This document shows, in pieces, positions 9,382 to 21,500 of a DNA stretch of 64,000 nucleotides. The stretch covers positions 434,001 through 498,000 of the forward strand of contig JAVLUZ010000509.1 in assembly GCA_036768485.1 (NCBI GenBank), read 5' to 3'. Both the position numbers and the translations under genes were made by a program. This stretch comes from Mermis nigrescens. Taxonomy: Eukaryota > Nematoda > Enoplea > Mermithida > Mermithidae. Within the stretch, counting starts at the first letter, position 1; each line of letters begins with the position of its first letter. The notes below the pieces were generated by a model, which was given only the letters and a program-made list of their open reading frames with translations, was not told where the DNA came from and searched no databases.

Positions 9382-10163
9382 ACCCAACCCACAATTTTGA
9401 TGCTTGCTAAAAAAGCCAAGTAACGTTTTTATGCATTTTTACTTTACATTTTTGTTGGGTACCAAGGTTTACCAGTGCACCAAATTTAATTTATTTCTGA
9501 GAAATGCGATCGTAACCATTCAGTCTGTTTCACATAACTTCGTGCATTAATTATAAGAATTTCCGTCTGCAGTGAGCCAAGAGGTTATTCATAACTATAT
9601 ATAAAATAAATGCTATAATAGCAATTTCTCAATTTATTATCGGTAGCAGTTTTCAAAATTTATGCTCGAAGGTATGTAAAAAAGCCTATAAGCGTACAAA
9701 AATTAATGGAAATCGCTCTAGGATAAAAACGGACTTTATTCAGAGTTGTTTTTGTCTAATTTTAAAAACTCAAGCAATCACAGGTACACTGTCCTGCACA
9801 ATTTTAACAATTAGCATATTACTGTTTGACTCATGCATCTTAGTCGTGGTTGATGGATGATTTATTTGTTTTTGAAGCAAATTTTCGGACCTATTTTTGA
9901 CTGATTTTGGGAAAGTTAGGCTACAACCCCTTCCCCACAGTTATCAAAATCCTAATCCGCCACTGAGAAGCAAGGATGACAGCAATTTTTTAGTGATGAA
10001 TATGAATTGGCTGGCGAACTTTGACCATTTTTATGCTGAATTTAGAAGCATGATTCTACTGATTTCATAAAAAATTTATTACGATCTAAAACTCATGTGC
10101 TCCTTTTACAAAACTGTCCAGGGCTCTGCCCTGGTGCTCGCTAGGAGGCGCTTGAGCATGCCA
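9382..10163. repeat. Mostly unassigned; terminal fragment of a B-type element at about 9840-9965
   Basis: No gene seen. The stretch ending at 9965 has TTCGGACCTATTTTTGACTG and GGGAAAGTTAGG, then ends CTAATCCGCCACTG. It matches the inner end of the element near 14171-14760 and carries a CAGTGGCGGATTAG end, so it is a truncated B-type hAT-like element. The rest shows nothing I can name. Confidence 0.4.
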
Positions 10164-10339
10164 CAGTGATCGGACCGAGGCTACTTTTGGACCCTCGGCC
10201 TCGGCCGAGGCCGAGGCGCCTTAAAATCCTTGCCTCGGCCGAGGCCGAGGGTAATGCCGAGGTCAAGCTTATATACCTTTACCCATAAATAGTGCTCTTA
10301 GAATATTTTGTATGCACAAGAGCTAGAGAATAATCGTGA

Positions 10340-11378
10340 GGCTAAACTTTACTATATGGTGTGAACGGAAAACTTGCAGATGTACGTGGAAAGGAACGAT
10401 ATTGATTGAAATGAGGAGGACATGCATAAAGAAAGTGCGGAAAAAATTTTTATGAAAAACGGTCCAATATTGGTGAAGATAGAGTTACTCAGGATATAGC
10501 TGCATTAAAGTGAGGTATTTTACAGTTTACCAAAAATGTTCCGAATTCGGGCTGAAAACATATGAATTTGACATTTTCAAGGTCGCTGATTACGAAAAAA
10601 TAACTTTTATTTTACGGAAAAAAATTTTGTTTGAAAATTTTTAAATTTGAAAAAAAAACAATTTTTTTGCATGTTCTTTCTGTCTAGATAATGTGAAAAT
10701 TCAAGTTTCGGCTTAAGTGACGCTTAGGCTTAGGCTTAGTTTATCTGAGAAGGTGTTTTTGGCTGCTTAGGTCGAGGTCGCTCCCGCTTAGGTCGAGGTA
10801 TAGATGCTTAGGTCAGCGTATAGATGCTTAGGTCGATGTATAGATGCTCAGGTCGTTGTATAGATGCTTAGGTCGACCTAAGTTGGGTGCATGTTATTCT
10901 GCATTCCTCTGTTTGAATCTTCAAATGGTTGGAACTTTAAGATAATTCAAAAATGCTGTTTGAATCGTATTTAAGTAGAAATCTTTAACTGGATGTAAAC
11001 AATGCTAAAAATAGTGAAATTAAAAAAAATTTCTTGAAAATTTGGGCAAAAAATTACAAAAAATTTTTCTTTTATCTTGGTTTCCACGCAGTATAACTCA
11101 ATTTTTTGTAATCTGCGACCTTGAAAATGGCAGGAAAATATTAATTAGTAAAAATTGGAAACCTTTGATAAACTGCTAAAATTCCTTAAAGTGGCTCAAA
11201 ATGGTGAATGTCGAAGTATGATATTTGAAGTACCGTAACTCTGTGAGTTTTGTATGAATTTGGCTTATTATTTTTTTCCGCGTCTTTTAGTGACACAAAG
11301 TATCGTTTTTGCGCAATTGTATGGCAGTTCTGCCGGAATGGCGCAAAATCGGTTCACACCATATTCTTCAAAAACTCC
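10340..11378. mobile_element. MULE-like non-autonomous element 2, 9-bp TSD
   Basis: This 1039-bp insertion lies in the left family D copy, flanked by TAATCGTGA at 10331-10339 and 11379-11387. The opposite copy shows the corresponding empty site (TTACGATTA, 23875-23883). The ends GGCTAAACTTTACTATATGG and, as reverse complement, GGAGTTTTTGAAGAATATGG (both then TGTGAAC) resemble those of the element at 8668-9372. It has no long ORF. Confidence 0.8.
10765..10885. repeat. 20-bp minisatellite (GTATAGATGCTTAGGTCGAT)n
   Basis: About five imperfect units lie inside MULE-like element 2; they are the reverse complement of the array at 8797-8928. The position inside the element is similar when the two elements are aligned in opposite orientation. 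Confidence 0.8.
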
Positions 11379-14170
11379 TAATCGTGATATTGAACACTTT
11401 ATCGAATGTCATTTTCAATAATAGTAGATTAAATGTGTGAAGGATTTATTGAATAAAGTCAGCAGAACGAAAGCATACTTAATTTAACAAGTTGCCGTTG
11501 AAGACTTGGAAAATATAATAAAAATATGGCTGAACAAGCACTTAAAAACTTTTATTACCATACATAAATAAGAAAACAGTGTCAAAGAAATAAACGAACA
11601 AACGAATAAGCTAAGTAAAGACAGAACTGTAGCCATTGTTGTGCTCGTTTTTGCAGTAATGCATGTTTAAACACGCTTTTTCAGTCATCCAATTCTGGTG
11701 TGGTAGGTAATATGACAGAAACTGCACTGTACTTTCCGATCATAGTTTCCCAAGGTCCAGAGTTGAGGGAAGGGTGAAATCCCAAAATGGGGACCAGTAA
11801 ATTAAGTACCTAGTGTCTTTGTATGAGCGAACAAATTTTTGTCGATATTTTATATAAATACATTTTTAAACATACACATTTTTACATACTTGCCAGTGTG
11901 TGACCTGCAACCGGCATGCACTCCTAAACAGTTTTTTTTTGTGCCAGATACCTTTTTACATGTACAAAAATGGTATCCAAAAGTCTTTGAACATTTTGTA
12001 CATGCAAATTTTTGTGTACTATTATAGTATGGTACAGTAGCGATTTAATGTGGTAAAAAAGGGGTTTTTGACCTTCGGTAGCGTGTCTTAGCCAATTTGT
12101 GGGTCTCTGAATATTTGACATTTTTTCCATTCTAAATGCAAATTCTACTATTTTAAAGATATATAGGACAGATAATTACTGATGCGCCGAAAATTTTCGG
12201 GAATTTTACAACTTTTTACAGTTTTTGTCTCTCCAAAAATCTTTGTGCATGTACAAAGACAGTCCTGAAAAGTCTCTGTACATTATGAAAAATCTTTGCC
12301 GAATACAAAAACCGTGGTCCTAAATGTAATAATTCGACCTGGATATAGTTTATAAGATTATTTGGCGTGAAGCGCCGATATTTTTATGAGCTTTTGATGA
12401 AATTTACACATAAAACTTGACTGAGAAAGCTAAAACAACTTGTACTACAAAATCAGAAATATTACAGATATTGTAATATGCCAATTAAATCTTGTAATAA
12501 GCACTACTGTGCTTAGAAATCCAATGCAACATCAGGATAAATTAGTCAATTTTATCTTTGAACGGCTAAATGTGCTGAGTTATTAAATAGTACTTGTTTT
12601 GTATAAAATTTTTAAAAACAGTATTAATGGATACAAAAGATATTCAAATCTGCATAAAGATGCCTAGATTACACAAAAATTGATTTTTGAGTGTTAAATT
12701 CCTCTGCTTCAATCTAAATACAGTATTTTAGCGATATTTTGCGCAGAGCGCCAAAAATTTTTTTTGAAATTTCCTTAAAAAATAGTGAAAAACGATATAA
12801 TTAATATCACTTTGTCCAAGAAAGTATTTTAACATTGTATAAAAATGGCTCCAAAAAATGCACGAGCCGAAGTTGATTTTTGACAAAACCTGCATTTATT
12901 GGCCATTTTTAGGTGCGTTTTTGCGATTTTCGGCCAAAAATTCTTAATCATTTACGCCCTTTCCCATAAAAATGGCCGAAAACCATACGTGTAACAGGAA
13001 GGGCTTTAGGGAATTCCCGCCCACCCAGGGTTGGACGTCTCCCCCTAACCCTTCCCTCCAACGTCAGAAAATTTTGACCCACCCTCCCATTTGTTGGCGA
13101 AAATTTGCGCTTTGTTGGATATTTTAGGTGCTTTTGCCATTTTTGACATAAAATTAGAGTCGCTAATCCCCCACCCGAAATTTCTAGCCGTTACATGTAT
13201 GCCGAGGAGCCCCTCTCGAAAATTTTGAGCTGTTACATGCATGTTTTATAGTGACAGTTTGTCTATTTACTCTTGCTTACATTCAAAAATACTGTATCAC
13301 TTCGGGAAATTCTAATAGTTAGCTGCACTTTTGCCATAGTAAAAATTAGGTTCAAAAATATTCAAAAGGTTTTCACCAAAAATCGTCGGACAGTGATTTG
13401 AGTCTTGTACCCTGAGAGGGGGGTAATAAACCTCCCTCACCCCTCCCTTCGGGAATGTGTGTTTCCGATTCATGTAGCAAGCATGAGAATTAAAACTTAG
13501 TCATCACATGAATAATAAATTGGCACTTGGCTGTATGTAACTTTGTGTAACTGGGTACGCGACTAAAACCACAAGAAAAGTCTATAGGTAAAAAATAGCC
13601 TTTGTACTGCAGATGCATTCTAACTAGTTAATATTCAATGGATATATTAAACTTATTCAAATTTGATTTTAACCCTCGGCGCCTCGGCACTTTTCAGCTA
13701 CGACCTTGGCGCCAAGGCCGAGGCTCCAAAAAACGCCGAGGCTTGCCGAGGCCGAGGCCGAGGCCGAGGCCTCAGTCCGATCACTGATGCCAACCCAGAA
13801 CCCCAGCCCTGGAAGGGATGGTTTCCATGAGATTCTCACCGTATTTACAATCAAGATAACAAAATTTGCATACTTCAATTTTTTCTTTGGTCCCCCTTAT
13901 GTTATGAAAAAATGTCGTACCCCCTCCTCAAAACAAAGTTTTGGATACGGGCCTGAACATATCCTACATTAAAATTTTTACGAAATCAGCCGAATCACTG
14001 CTCTTAATTGACCCTAAAGATGGTCAAAGTCCATCATCAAATTTATAATCATTGCGGAAAAATTTCCATCATTCTTGCTTCCTGAACATATTTTATTTAC
14101 TGCATAAAACCCGTGAAGAACCATAGATGCAAAATATGCTTTCGGTTTTAGAAAAACTAGAAATGGAGTG

Positions 14171-14760
14171 CTTCGGGGGCGGATTTGAGGAGGAAGCAGG
14201 GGGAGCGGCCCCCATGGACCAAAAATATTTGGCGAGAAATAGAATGGATGTGTAATTTGTAATGATTTTTGGCCATCAGTGACTAATGGCTAAAAATTTT
14301 CCTGGCGCTTTTTGCTAGAGAATACCTATTACTGAAATTTGATTACTTTCTTGGTGACCTAGAAGCCATTTTCTGCTCATGGAATAGATTTTAAAAAAGT
14401 TTCAACAGCAGAAACAGCTATTTTACATAGTTTTCTTCTATTTTCAATCAAAACTTTGCGACGTCTTGCATCAAATGCTACAAATACAGGAAATCAAGCA
14501 GTAAATCAAGTTTATAGATGTCTAACAAAATAAATTTCATGAATTTCTTGATGCTTCGCACCAGATTTTCACTAAAGTCGATGAAACTTAATGATTTTTT
14601 TTGCCCGAATTTGTCTAGAATTTCTAAATTTTTTTGAAAAGTATTGCATCAAAAGTGGTTTTAAGCAGAAGCATGCAAAACGCTGAAAAAACGCTATTTT
14701 GCGCTTGAAGGGCAAATTTTTGGACCTATTTTGACTGTTTCTGGGAAAGTTGGGTTACCT
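14171..14760. mobile_element. B-type hAT-like element, diverged copy
   Basis: It starts near GGGGGCGGATTTGAGGAGG and contains GCGGCCCCCATGGACCAAAA, then TTCTTGGTGACCTAGAAGCC. It continues to GAAGGGCAAATTTTTGGACC. The same blocks occur in reverse at 28829-29422 and again near 32575-32960. No TSD found and boundaries are approximate. The flanking 13793-14170 holds nothing I can name. Confidence 0.5.
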
Positions 14761-14804
14761 CCCTTAGGAAAATGTTAGATACAACACTTTACTGTTTAAA
14801 ATGC

Positions 14805-15130
14805 GCGCTTGCGACTAAGGCCCATATTCACAAAGGCAAGATAGCGTTAATCTCAAGCAAGTGACAAATTTAGCTTGAGCTAGGTCCTTAGCCCGTATTC
14901 ACAAAGGCGAGCTAGCCTAACTCGAACTAAATTATTGGGCCTCTGTTTCATTTATTATGCTTTCAACTAATGGACGTGATTTCTATTCAAACTTTGTCCG
15001 ATCCGATGCCGTGCGGCGCTGCATGCTGCACCCCGCCGGACTCTTCCCGGACAAAGCCGCATGCAGCAGTGTGCAGCATGAGTTCAGCAGGATGCGGCAT
15101 GCAGCGGGCGCCGTGCGGCATCACATCGTT
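14805..15130. repeat. Short direct repeat, then GC-rich inverted repeat
   Basis: CC(A/G)TATTCACAAAGGC(A/G)AG(A/C)TAGC occurs twice (about 14823 and 14890). At 15003-15127 a GC-rich block has ends GATGCCGTGCGGCGC and, as reverse complement of the right side, GATGCCGCACGGCGC. It has GCATGCTGC/GCAGCATG steps between and could form a hairpin. No gene seen. Confidence 0.45.
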
Positions 15131-15432
15131 CAATAAAAAATTAAAAAATTTTTCTTCACAACTTGTCATCAGTCCACCGATTATGACTCAAAACAGCATT
15201 TTTAGCTTTTTTGATGCCCTTGTATAATTTTTCTACAATACAAACAAATGTATTCTACCAATTACAAAAAAATAAAAATACATAGTACTTCTGAAGGTTG
15301 TATGGTATCCTTCAGAAACTGCAACTGACTGTAAAACTTGTACTTGGGCGCTATACTGCTTGCTCCAGAACCTGACGGCGCTTTCTTTAATGACTTCAGG
15401 AAATTATCGCTTTAATTGTGCCACTTGTTCTT

Positions 15433-15810
15433 GCGAGTTTCAACTGAATTGACGTCAAAAATTTTACTTCAATCTTCAGTAGCGTAGCCAGTGGGTGGAA
15501 TGGGGTTAAAAATACTGCTGCCTTTTACTGTTTTTTCATGTATTTCTTGTAAATGTTACACTTCATGGACTCATTAAAAATTGAATGCTGAAATTATCAC
15601 AGTTTGTTCAATGCGCCTCTTGCAAGTTTCAACTGAATTGACGTTGAAAAATTTTACTTCAATCTTCAGTAGCGTCGCCGGTTGGTGGAATGGGGCTTAA
15701 AAACTGCTGCCTTTTACTTTTTTCTTGTATTTCTTGTAAATGTTACGCTTCATGGGTTCATTAAAACTTGAATGCTGAAAGTATCGCACTTTGTTTAATG
15801 CACCAATTTA
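15433..15810. repeat. 188-bp tandem duplication, two copies
   Basis: Two imperfect copies of a unit of about 188 bp, each starting GCAAGTTTCAACTGAATTGACG (or GCGAGTTTCAAC) and containing CTTCAGTAGCGT and GCTGCCTTTTACT. No coding frame. Confidence 0.7.
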
Positions 15811-15921
15811 TCTAAACTTATTTACTGGATAGATTAGGATCAAGATTCGGACGATGCTGCAAAAATTTCAACGTTATAATTCAATATTAAAGTGCACGTT
15901 TTTCGAAATTTTATGGGACTC

Positions 15922-18310
15922 TAGCCCGGTCACCTAAGAAAGGTCAAAATCAATACCGATCGGGTTTGGGTTCGGGTATTTCAGTATATAAGTATATAGG
16001 AATACCAGTGTATGGCGAATTTCTTAGGTACATGTAAGCCAGATGTTACAATTTTCATTATTAGATGCCTCGTGCCTAATTATTTAATATGTTTCACTCA
16101 AGTATCCAGTGATTTTCCTTCCTCCTCTCAGTGTGCAAGAACGCTAATGTAAATGAGAGGTAGCGCTGTGTATATTGTGTCTGATATACACCTACACATA
16201 ACATTAACAACTACTTTTGATTTTTGAGCCCACGCAAAATCGCTTGCTTGGAGAAACTGCCAAACATAGTTTCCTAAGGTATAGAGTTGAGGGAGGGGTG
16301 AAATCCTAAAATGGGGGACTAATGAATTAAGTGGTGTATTATTATTAGCCGACACGATTTTTTTGTACGAGCTTCTTTGTGCACATATAAAGATCTCCGA
16401 AAAAGTCTTTGAATGAGCGGACAAATTTTTTTAGATGTATGATATAAATATATTATTAAGTATACAAATTTTTACATACTAGCAGTGTGTGACCTGCGAC
16501 CCACTTGCAGTCCTAAATATGGCAATTCGGCCTGAATTTAGTTGATAATATTAGTTCAGTGCGAAGCGCCGATATTTTTATGAGCTTCTGATGGAATTTA
16601 CACATAAAACTCGACTGGAAAAGCTAAAACAACTTGTACTACAAAATCATAAATAATACAGAAATTGTAATATGTCAATCAATCCAACGTCATATCGAGA
16701 TAAATTAGTCAATTTTATCATTGAAAGGAAAATTGTGCAAAAATAATAAATAAACTACTTATTTTTGCATACAATTTTTAAAAACAGTAGAAATAGATAC
16801 AAAAGATATTTGAATCTGCATAAAGATGCCTATATTACACAAAAATTGATTTTTGAGTAGATAATGCCCCTTTGAAGCTAAATACAGTATATCAGTGATA
16901 TTTTGCACGAAGCGCCCAAAATTTTTGAAATTTCTGAAAAATGCTGAAAAAAGCTAAAAACAACTATCACTTTGCCCTAGAAAATATTTAAACATTGTAT
17001 AAAGATGACTCCAAAAATAAATGCACGAGCCGAAATCGATTTTTGCCGAAAACCCGCATTTTTTGGGCATTTTCAGGTGCCTTTATTGCGATTTGCGGCC
17101 AAAAATTTGTCATTTACCCCCCCCCCCCGATGGACGAAAACCAGACGTGTAACAGAGTGCTTTGAGGAATACCCCACCCAAGGTTGGACGTCCTCCCTAC
17201 AGCCCCCCAACGTCAGAAAATTTTGACCCACCCTCCCCCATTTTTGGCGAAAAATTGCGTTTTTTGGCTATTTTTAGATGTTTTTGCCACTTTTGGCCAA
17301 AAATCGGAGCCGCTTATCCCCCCATAAAAATGACTGAGAAGCATAGACGTAACAGGTTGTTTGGACGATTCCCCACCAACGCTTTTAGGCTCCGCACCTC
17401 CTTCAAAGTCAGAAAATTTTTAACCTTCCTCCACCATTTTTTTTGGCGAAAACATGCGTTTTTTGGCTATTCTTAGGTGTTTTTCCAATTTTTAGCCTGA
17501 AATTGGAGTCTGCAAGTCGCAACCCAACTTTCTTCTAAAACTGGCCAGGGACCCCACCCGAAATTTCCAGCCTTTACATGTATGCCGAGGTTATCCTCTT
17601 CCAAAATTTTGAGGTGTTACATGCATGTTTTATAGAAATAGTTTGTCTATTTACTATTGCTTTCATTTCAAGATACTGTATCACTTCATGATATTATAAT
17701 AGTTAAGTGCACTTTTTCCATAGTAGAAACTAAGCTCGAAAAATTCTAAAGGTTTTCATAAAATATAGTTTGTTAGTGACTTGAGTCTTGGACCCTAAGG
17801 GGGCGTAATACCCCCCCCCTCATTCCATATGGGAATGTGTGCTGCCGAAAAACTGCTATTGGTGAAATTAATTTGATAGTAACCAAGTTTAATTACGACC
17901 AAAGAAGCAGTGTTTAGCATTTTATACGATATCATTTGGCAATCGTTTGTGAAATAAAAAGATTAAAAATTCACGTGAATTGAGTGAAATATACCATTTG
18001 ATCACATAGGTAGCCATTTATGTGTACTTGACAATTACATGAAATCAGCGTTTTAGGGTCGAACAAACTGAAAACAGCGCAAAAAGCCGAAAATTTTGAA
18101 TCTTCGACATACAATTGTAGGATTTTAGAGTTTAAAAATAATCGAATAAACCCGAATAAAATCCATGAATATTTGGCTTCAGGTTCGGGTAGTTATAATA
18201 ATTTTATTCCGGTTCGGTTTCGGGTAGTCAGGTTCAGTTTATTCGGGTTCGGGTCCTGAATTTTGTTCGGGTACCCGAGTATTCGGGTTTGGGTACCCAT
18301 TGCATCCCTA
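15922..18310 (+). mobile_element. Diverged relative of family D with GGGTACCC-type ends
   Basis: The core 16250-17870 matches 11740-13490 of the left family D copy in the same orientation. Shared blocks include CATAGTTTCC...GAGTTGAGGGA, TGTGTGACCTGC, CACGAGCCGAA and TTACATGTATGCCGAGG. It lacks the GGCCGAGG ends. Instead the right side ends in a GTTCGGGTACCCGAG array and GGGTACCCATTGCATCCCTA at 18310, a TAGGGATGCAATGGG type of end. The left boundary near 15922 is uncertain and no TSD was found. Confidence 0.5.
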
Positions 18311-18480
18311 CAAGAAATAATCAAGCTGTTGTTTCTGTAAACTTATGCACGTGGTCTTTTTGCTGTAATTATCGTGCGAATTTCAGTATTCTACAAGAAA
18401 TTGTGTTTTTCCTTACGTTGCAGTTATTACTCTGATTAATCCTTTGAAAAGCGCTTAATTATACGTTCATCATCTTAAAA
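18311..18480 (+). promoter_or_regulatory. FIS1 5' flank / presumed 5' UTR
   Basis: 170 bp between the end of the transposon relative and the FIS1 start codon, with no repeat recognised. A pyrimidine stretch followed by CAG at 18421-18423 would be an acceptable 3' splice site, so a spliced 5' leader is possible. No clear TATA box. The start context is AAAATGG. Confidence 0.35.
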
Positions 18481-18525
18481 ATGGACGCCATTGTAGAGGA
18501 GATGGTAACTGCTGAAGATCTCAGA
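18481..18525 (+). CDS. FIS1: FIS1 exon 1
   Basis: Fifteen codons, MDAIVEEMVTAEDLR. The donor GTAAGC follows at 18526 (phase 0). This is too short to be found as an ORF; it was recognised by matching the N-terminal helix of FIS1. Confidence 0.88.
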
Positions 18526-21500
18526 GTAAGCATCTATGCAATAATTTGTATAATTTACCTAATTGTATGCGACAGTCGTAGCACTGCTGCTAAAGTAATT
18601 TATAGTTGTGTATAAGATTGATAACACGCATGGACGTGGAAAGTCTCTGGAGCGCTAGAATTCATCTGGTCCTCATAATTAAATAGCCAAAAATTTATTG
18701 TCTTGTGATTTTTGACGCCAACACATAGAGCTCTGTGATAAATGTTTACAAATCGAGTTTTTGTGCCTATCAATCTTTTTGCACTTTTTGACCGTTCAAT
18801 TTTTTTGGGCCCTCTCGTAATCTAGACGGTGCCGACTGCCAATTAGTCAACTATGATGGGCAAGCCAAAGAGTGTGGAGTCCACGAATCGTGTTCATAAG
18901 GGGATATTGCATGGCTTGTCTGGTATCCAGCTCGGTGGGTATGGGGTGGGGTGTGGAGTGTTAAGCAAACATGCATGATTCTGAATGTTCCACCTAATTG
19001 CAATTTTTTACCCTCCCCGATGGTCGATTTATTAAGGAAGTCTCTAAATACGCCCTCTTATATCCGTTCCCAGCGTAAGCTGTATTTCGTGCGATTTCGT
19101 GAAATTTTCTTGAAAGTTTTTTGTCCTACAGTTTCTATGCGATTCAAAGCACTGGCGGATATAGAGAGGGGCGGCCGCCTCCCCGTCGTTACAAAAATAT
19201 TTGGGCGCAACGAACGATAGATATGTATTTGTTTGATGATTTAAGCCATTTTTATCAAGATTTTTCAAATTTTTCCGGCGCTTAGCGCCGAGTCATTAAT
19301 GAAATTTACTGACTGTCTTGGCTCTCTAAAAAACATAAATTTACGTCGGAAGAATAGTTTTTGTTCAATGGCGGATCCAGGAATTTTCTGACGGGCGAAA
19401 CCCAAAATTTCCCTAAAAGTGTCAAACGTTGTCTAAAAATTCGTATATCAAAAGCGGTGGATCCAGGATTTTCTGACGGGCGAAACCCAAAATTTCCCTG
19501 AAAGTGTCAAACGTTGTCTAAAAATTCGTATATCAAAAGCGGTGGATCCAGGATTTTCTGACGGGCGAAACCCAAAATTTTCCTGAAACTGCAAACGTTG
19601 TCTAAAAATTCGTATGTTATAAGCGGTGGATCCAGGATTTTCGGACAGCGAGGGGGCGCAGCCACACGTGGGCGTGGCGGAGTTTGAGGGTTATGCACAT
19701 ACATGCACAGTATGGGAATTCTGGGGGGATGAAAACCTAAAGTGCCTTTTTTGGGCCCAAAAATGGCCGGTACGCTTTAAAAAACATTGTTTATTGGCGT
19801 TTCTGACGATACTCTATCCTTCTAGAGCATAAAACCATGAAGAAAATTTCGAAAAAATTCGAATAAATTGATCAATATATTGCTTAAAACATGAATATAT
19901 GGCGCAAAGCGCCGATAATTCGGCGATTTTGAGCAAATAGATAGCCAAAAACCCTTAAAAGACACTTTTTCTACCAATTTTCAGGTAAGTTTAGGAAACT
20001 TTTGAAAAATCGCCAATTCTGGGGGATGGGGGTGAAAAATTTTTTGCGGTGGGTGAAAAATGATTCTGCTTGGGGGGGGGCTGAAACCCCCCAAGATCAT
20101 GTATGGTTATGCACCTCTAAAAAGGCTGAATTCCTTCTTCCCAAAAGAAAAAAAAAACAAAAATACCTCGCCCAGAATTCAATTTTTAAATATTTTTTTC
20201 TCTTCTTCGCGATTTTCCGATGCCAATGGAAAGTGCTCGATGAAAAACGTTGAAACATGGTGTTTTTCGCCATACTATCATTTCAAGATCATTGTTCGAC
20301 CTTTAAGAAATAATGCACCCCCTCCCCCTCAGAATTTTTATGCTGCCCAAGTATCGGAGGAACCCAAAATTTTTCCGAAAGTGTCGGACATTCTGCAAAA
20401 CTGCCTATAGTACCGGTTGATATGCAAAATAATTCCTAATGCAAGAAAGTAAAATATTCTCCAAATATTCCAAAGTTTTTTTTTAATAAAACTCAAATTC
20501 AATGCAGAAATCGACACAAATCGACGAAAAAACACTTGAAAAATAATTTGAAAGAGCTACAAAATCGTTGTCCTATACAAAAAATACTGCTTTGACGTAA
20601 ATTTAAGTCGTTTGAAGCGCCGAGGGAGCCAGTAAATGACACAAATGAGTTCCGGAAAATATTTTAAAATCCTGATAAAAATGGCTGTAATCATCAAAAA
20701 ATACACATCTATTCTTTTTTGCGCGTAAATGTTTTGCCTCTAGTGTATATTATACCCAAAGCTCCAGTTTTTACGCAAAATTAATACAGAAATCGACACA
20801 AATCGCCGAAAAAGTACTCGAGAAATTATTGTAGGCGCTATACAATCTTTGTTTAGTACAAAAACTACTTTTGTGACGTAAATCTAAGTTTTTTAGAACG
20901 CTAAGAGAGTCAGCCAGTAAATGTCATTAAAGAGTACTTTCGGAAAAATTCGAAAAATCTTGAAATGACTGAAATCATCAAAAAATACAAATGAATTCTT
21001 TATTGCGCGTAAATATTTTTTGACGACAGGGAAGGGTGGTGGTCGCCCCCTCCGCCCCCATCTTATTCCGCCAGTGTTGGTACTGAACAAAGATTTTGCA
21101 GTTCCTACAATGATTTCTCGAGTGTTTTCCTGAGTTTGTTGTCGATCTCTGCAAGATTTTTGCGAGTTTTTCATATAAAAGTTCGGGAAAGATCGAAAAT
21201 TTTTTACTTTTTTTGCTTCAGAAATAATACTGCTTATCAGAAGATAGCAACAAATCGGTACTTTGAGCATAATATACGAAATTTTCGAAAAATGTTTGAC
21301 ACTTTTGGGAAAATTTTGGGCGGCGCTGTGCCCATCTGTCCGAAAATCCCAGATCCACCTCTGATTTGAAGTATGATTGCAGAAAATTGTAATTTTCGCC
21401 CAATTTTGCCCTAATTTGGTTTTTTTTCAAAAAAATACGTTTTTCTTTCCCACCATTGGAAAGAATTAATACTAAAACGTTCTTTTCATTACTGGACGAA

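Larger units (their letters stand above)
10164..13786 (+). mobile_element. Family D hAT-like element, left copy
   Basis: It begins CAGTGATCGGACCGAGG and ends CCTCAGTCCGATCACTG. Dense GGCCGAGG/CCTCGGCC runs lie just inside both ends (10195-10250 and 13675-13775). Without the 1039-bp insertion at 10340-11378 and its 9-bp TSD it is about 2.58 kb, close to the 2549-bp copy at 21520-24068. The two match in reverse orientation over their whole length. The flanks share only a 6-bp ATGCCA (10158-10163 and 13787-13792), not 8. No transposase ORF is present, so it is non-autonomous. Subterminal repeat arrays of this kind are known transposase-binding regions in hAT elements. Confidence 0.8.
19366..21363. 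mobile_element. Probable hAT-like element with GGCGGATCCAGG ends
   Basis: The left end CAATGGCGGATCCAGG and the right end (reverse complement CAGAGGTGGATCTGGG) match at about 12 of 16 positions. Inner blocks also pair: GTGTCAAACG...TCGTATAT near the left, and AAGTGTCAAACATTTTT...TCGTATAT in reverse near 21265-21310. No TSD found. It lies in FIS1 intron 1 and has no transposase. Confidence 0.4.

Noticed and set aside
13706..13972. Ala/Glu-rich frame in the GGCCGAGG array
   Set aside because: It arises from the GAGGCC hexamer at the end of the family D element and is not conserved in the sister copy's frame.
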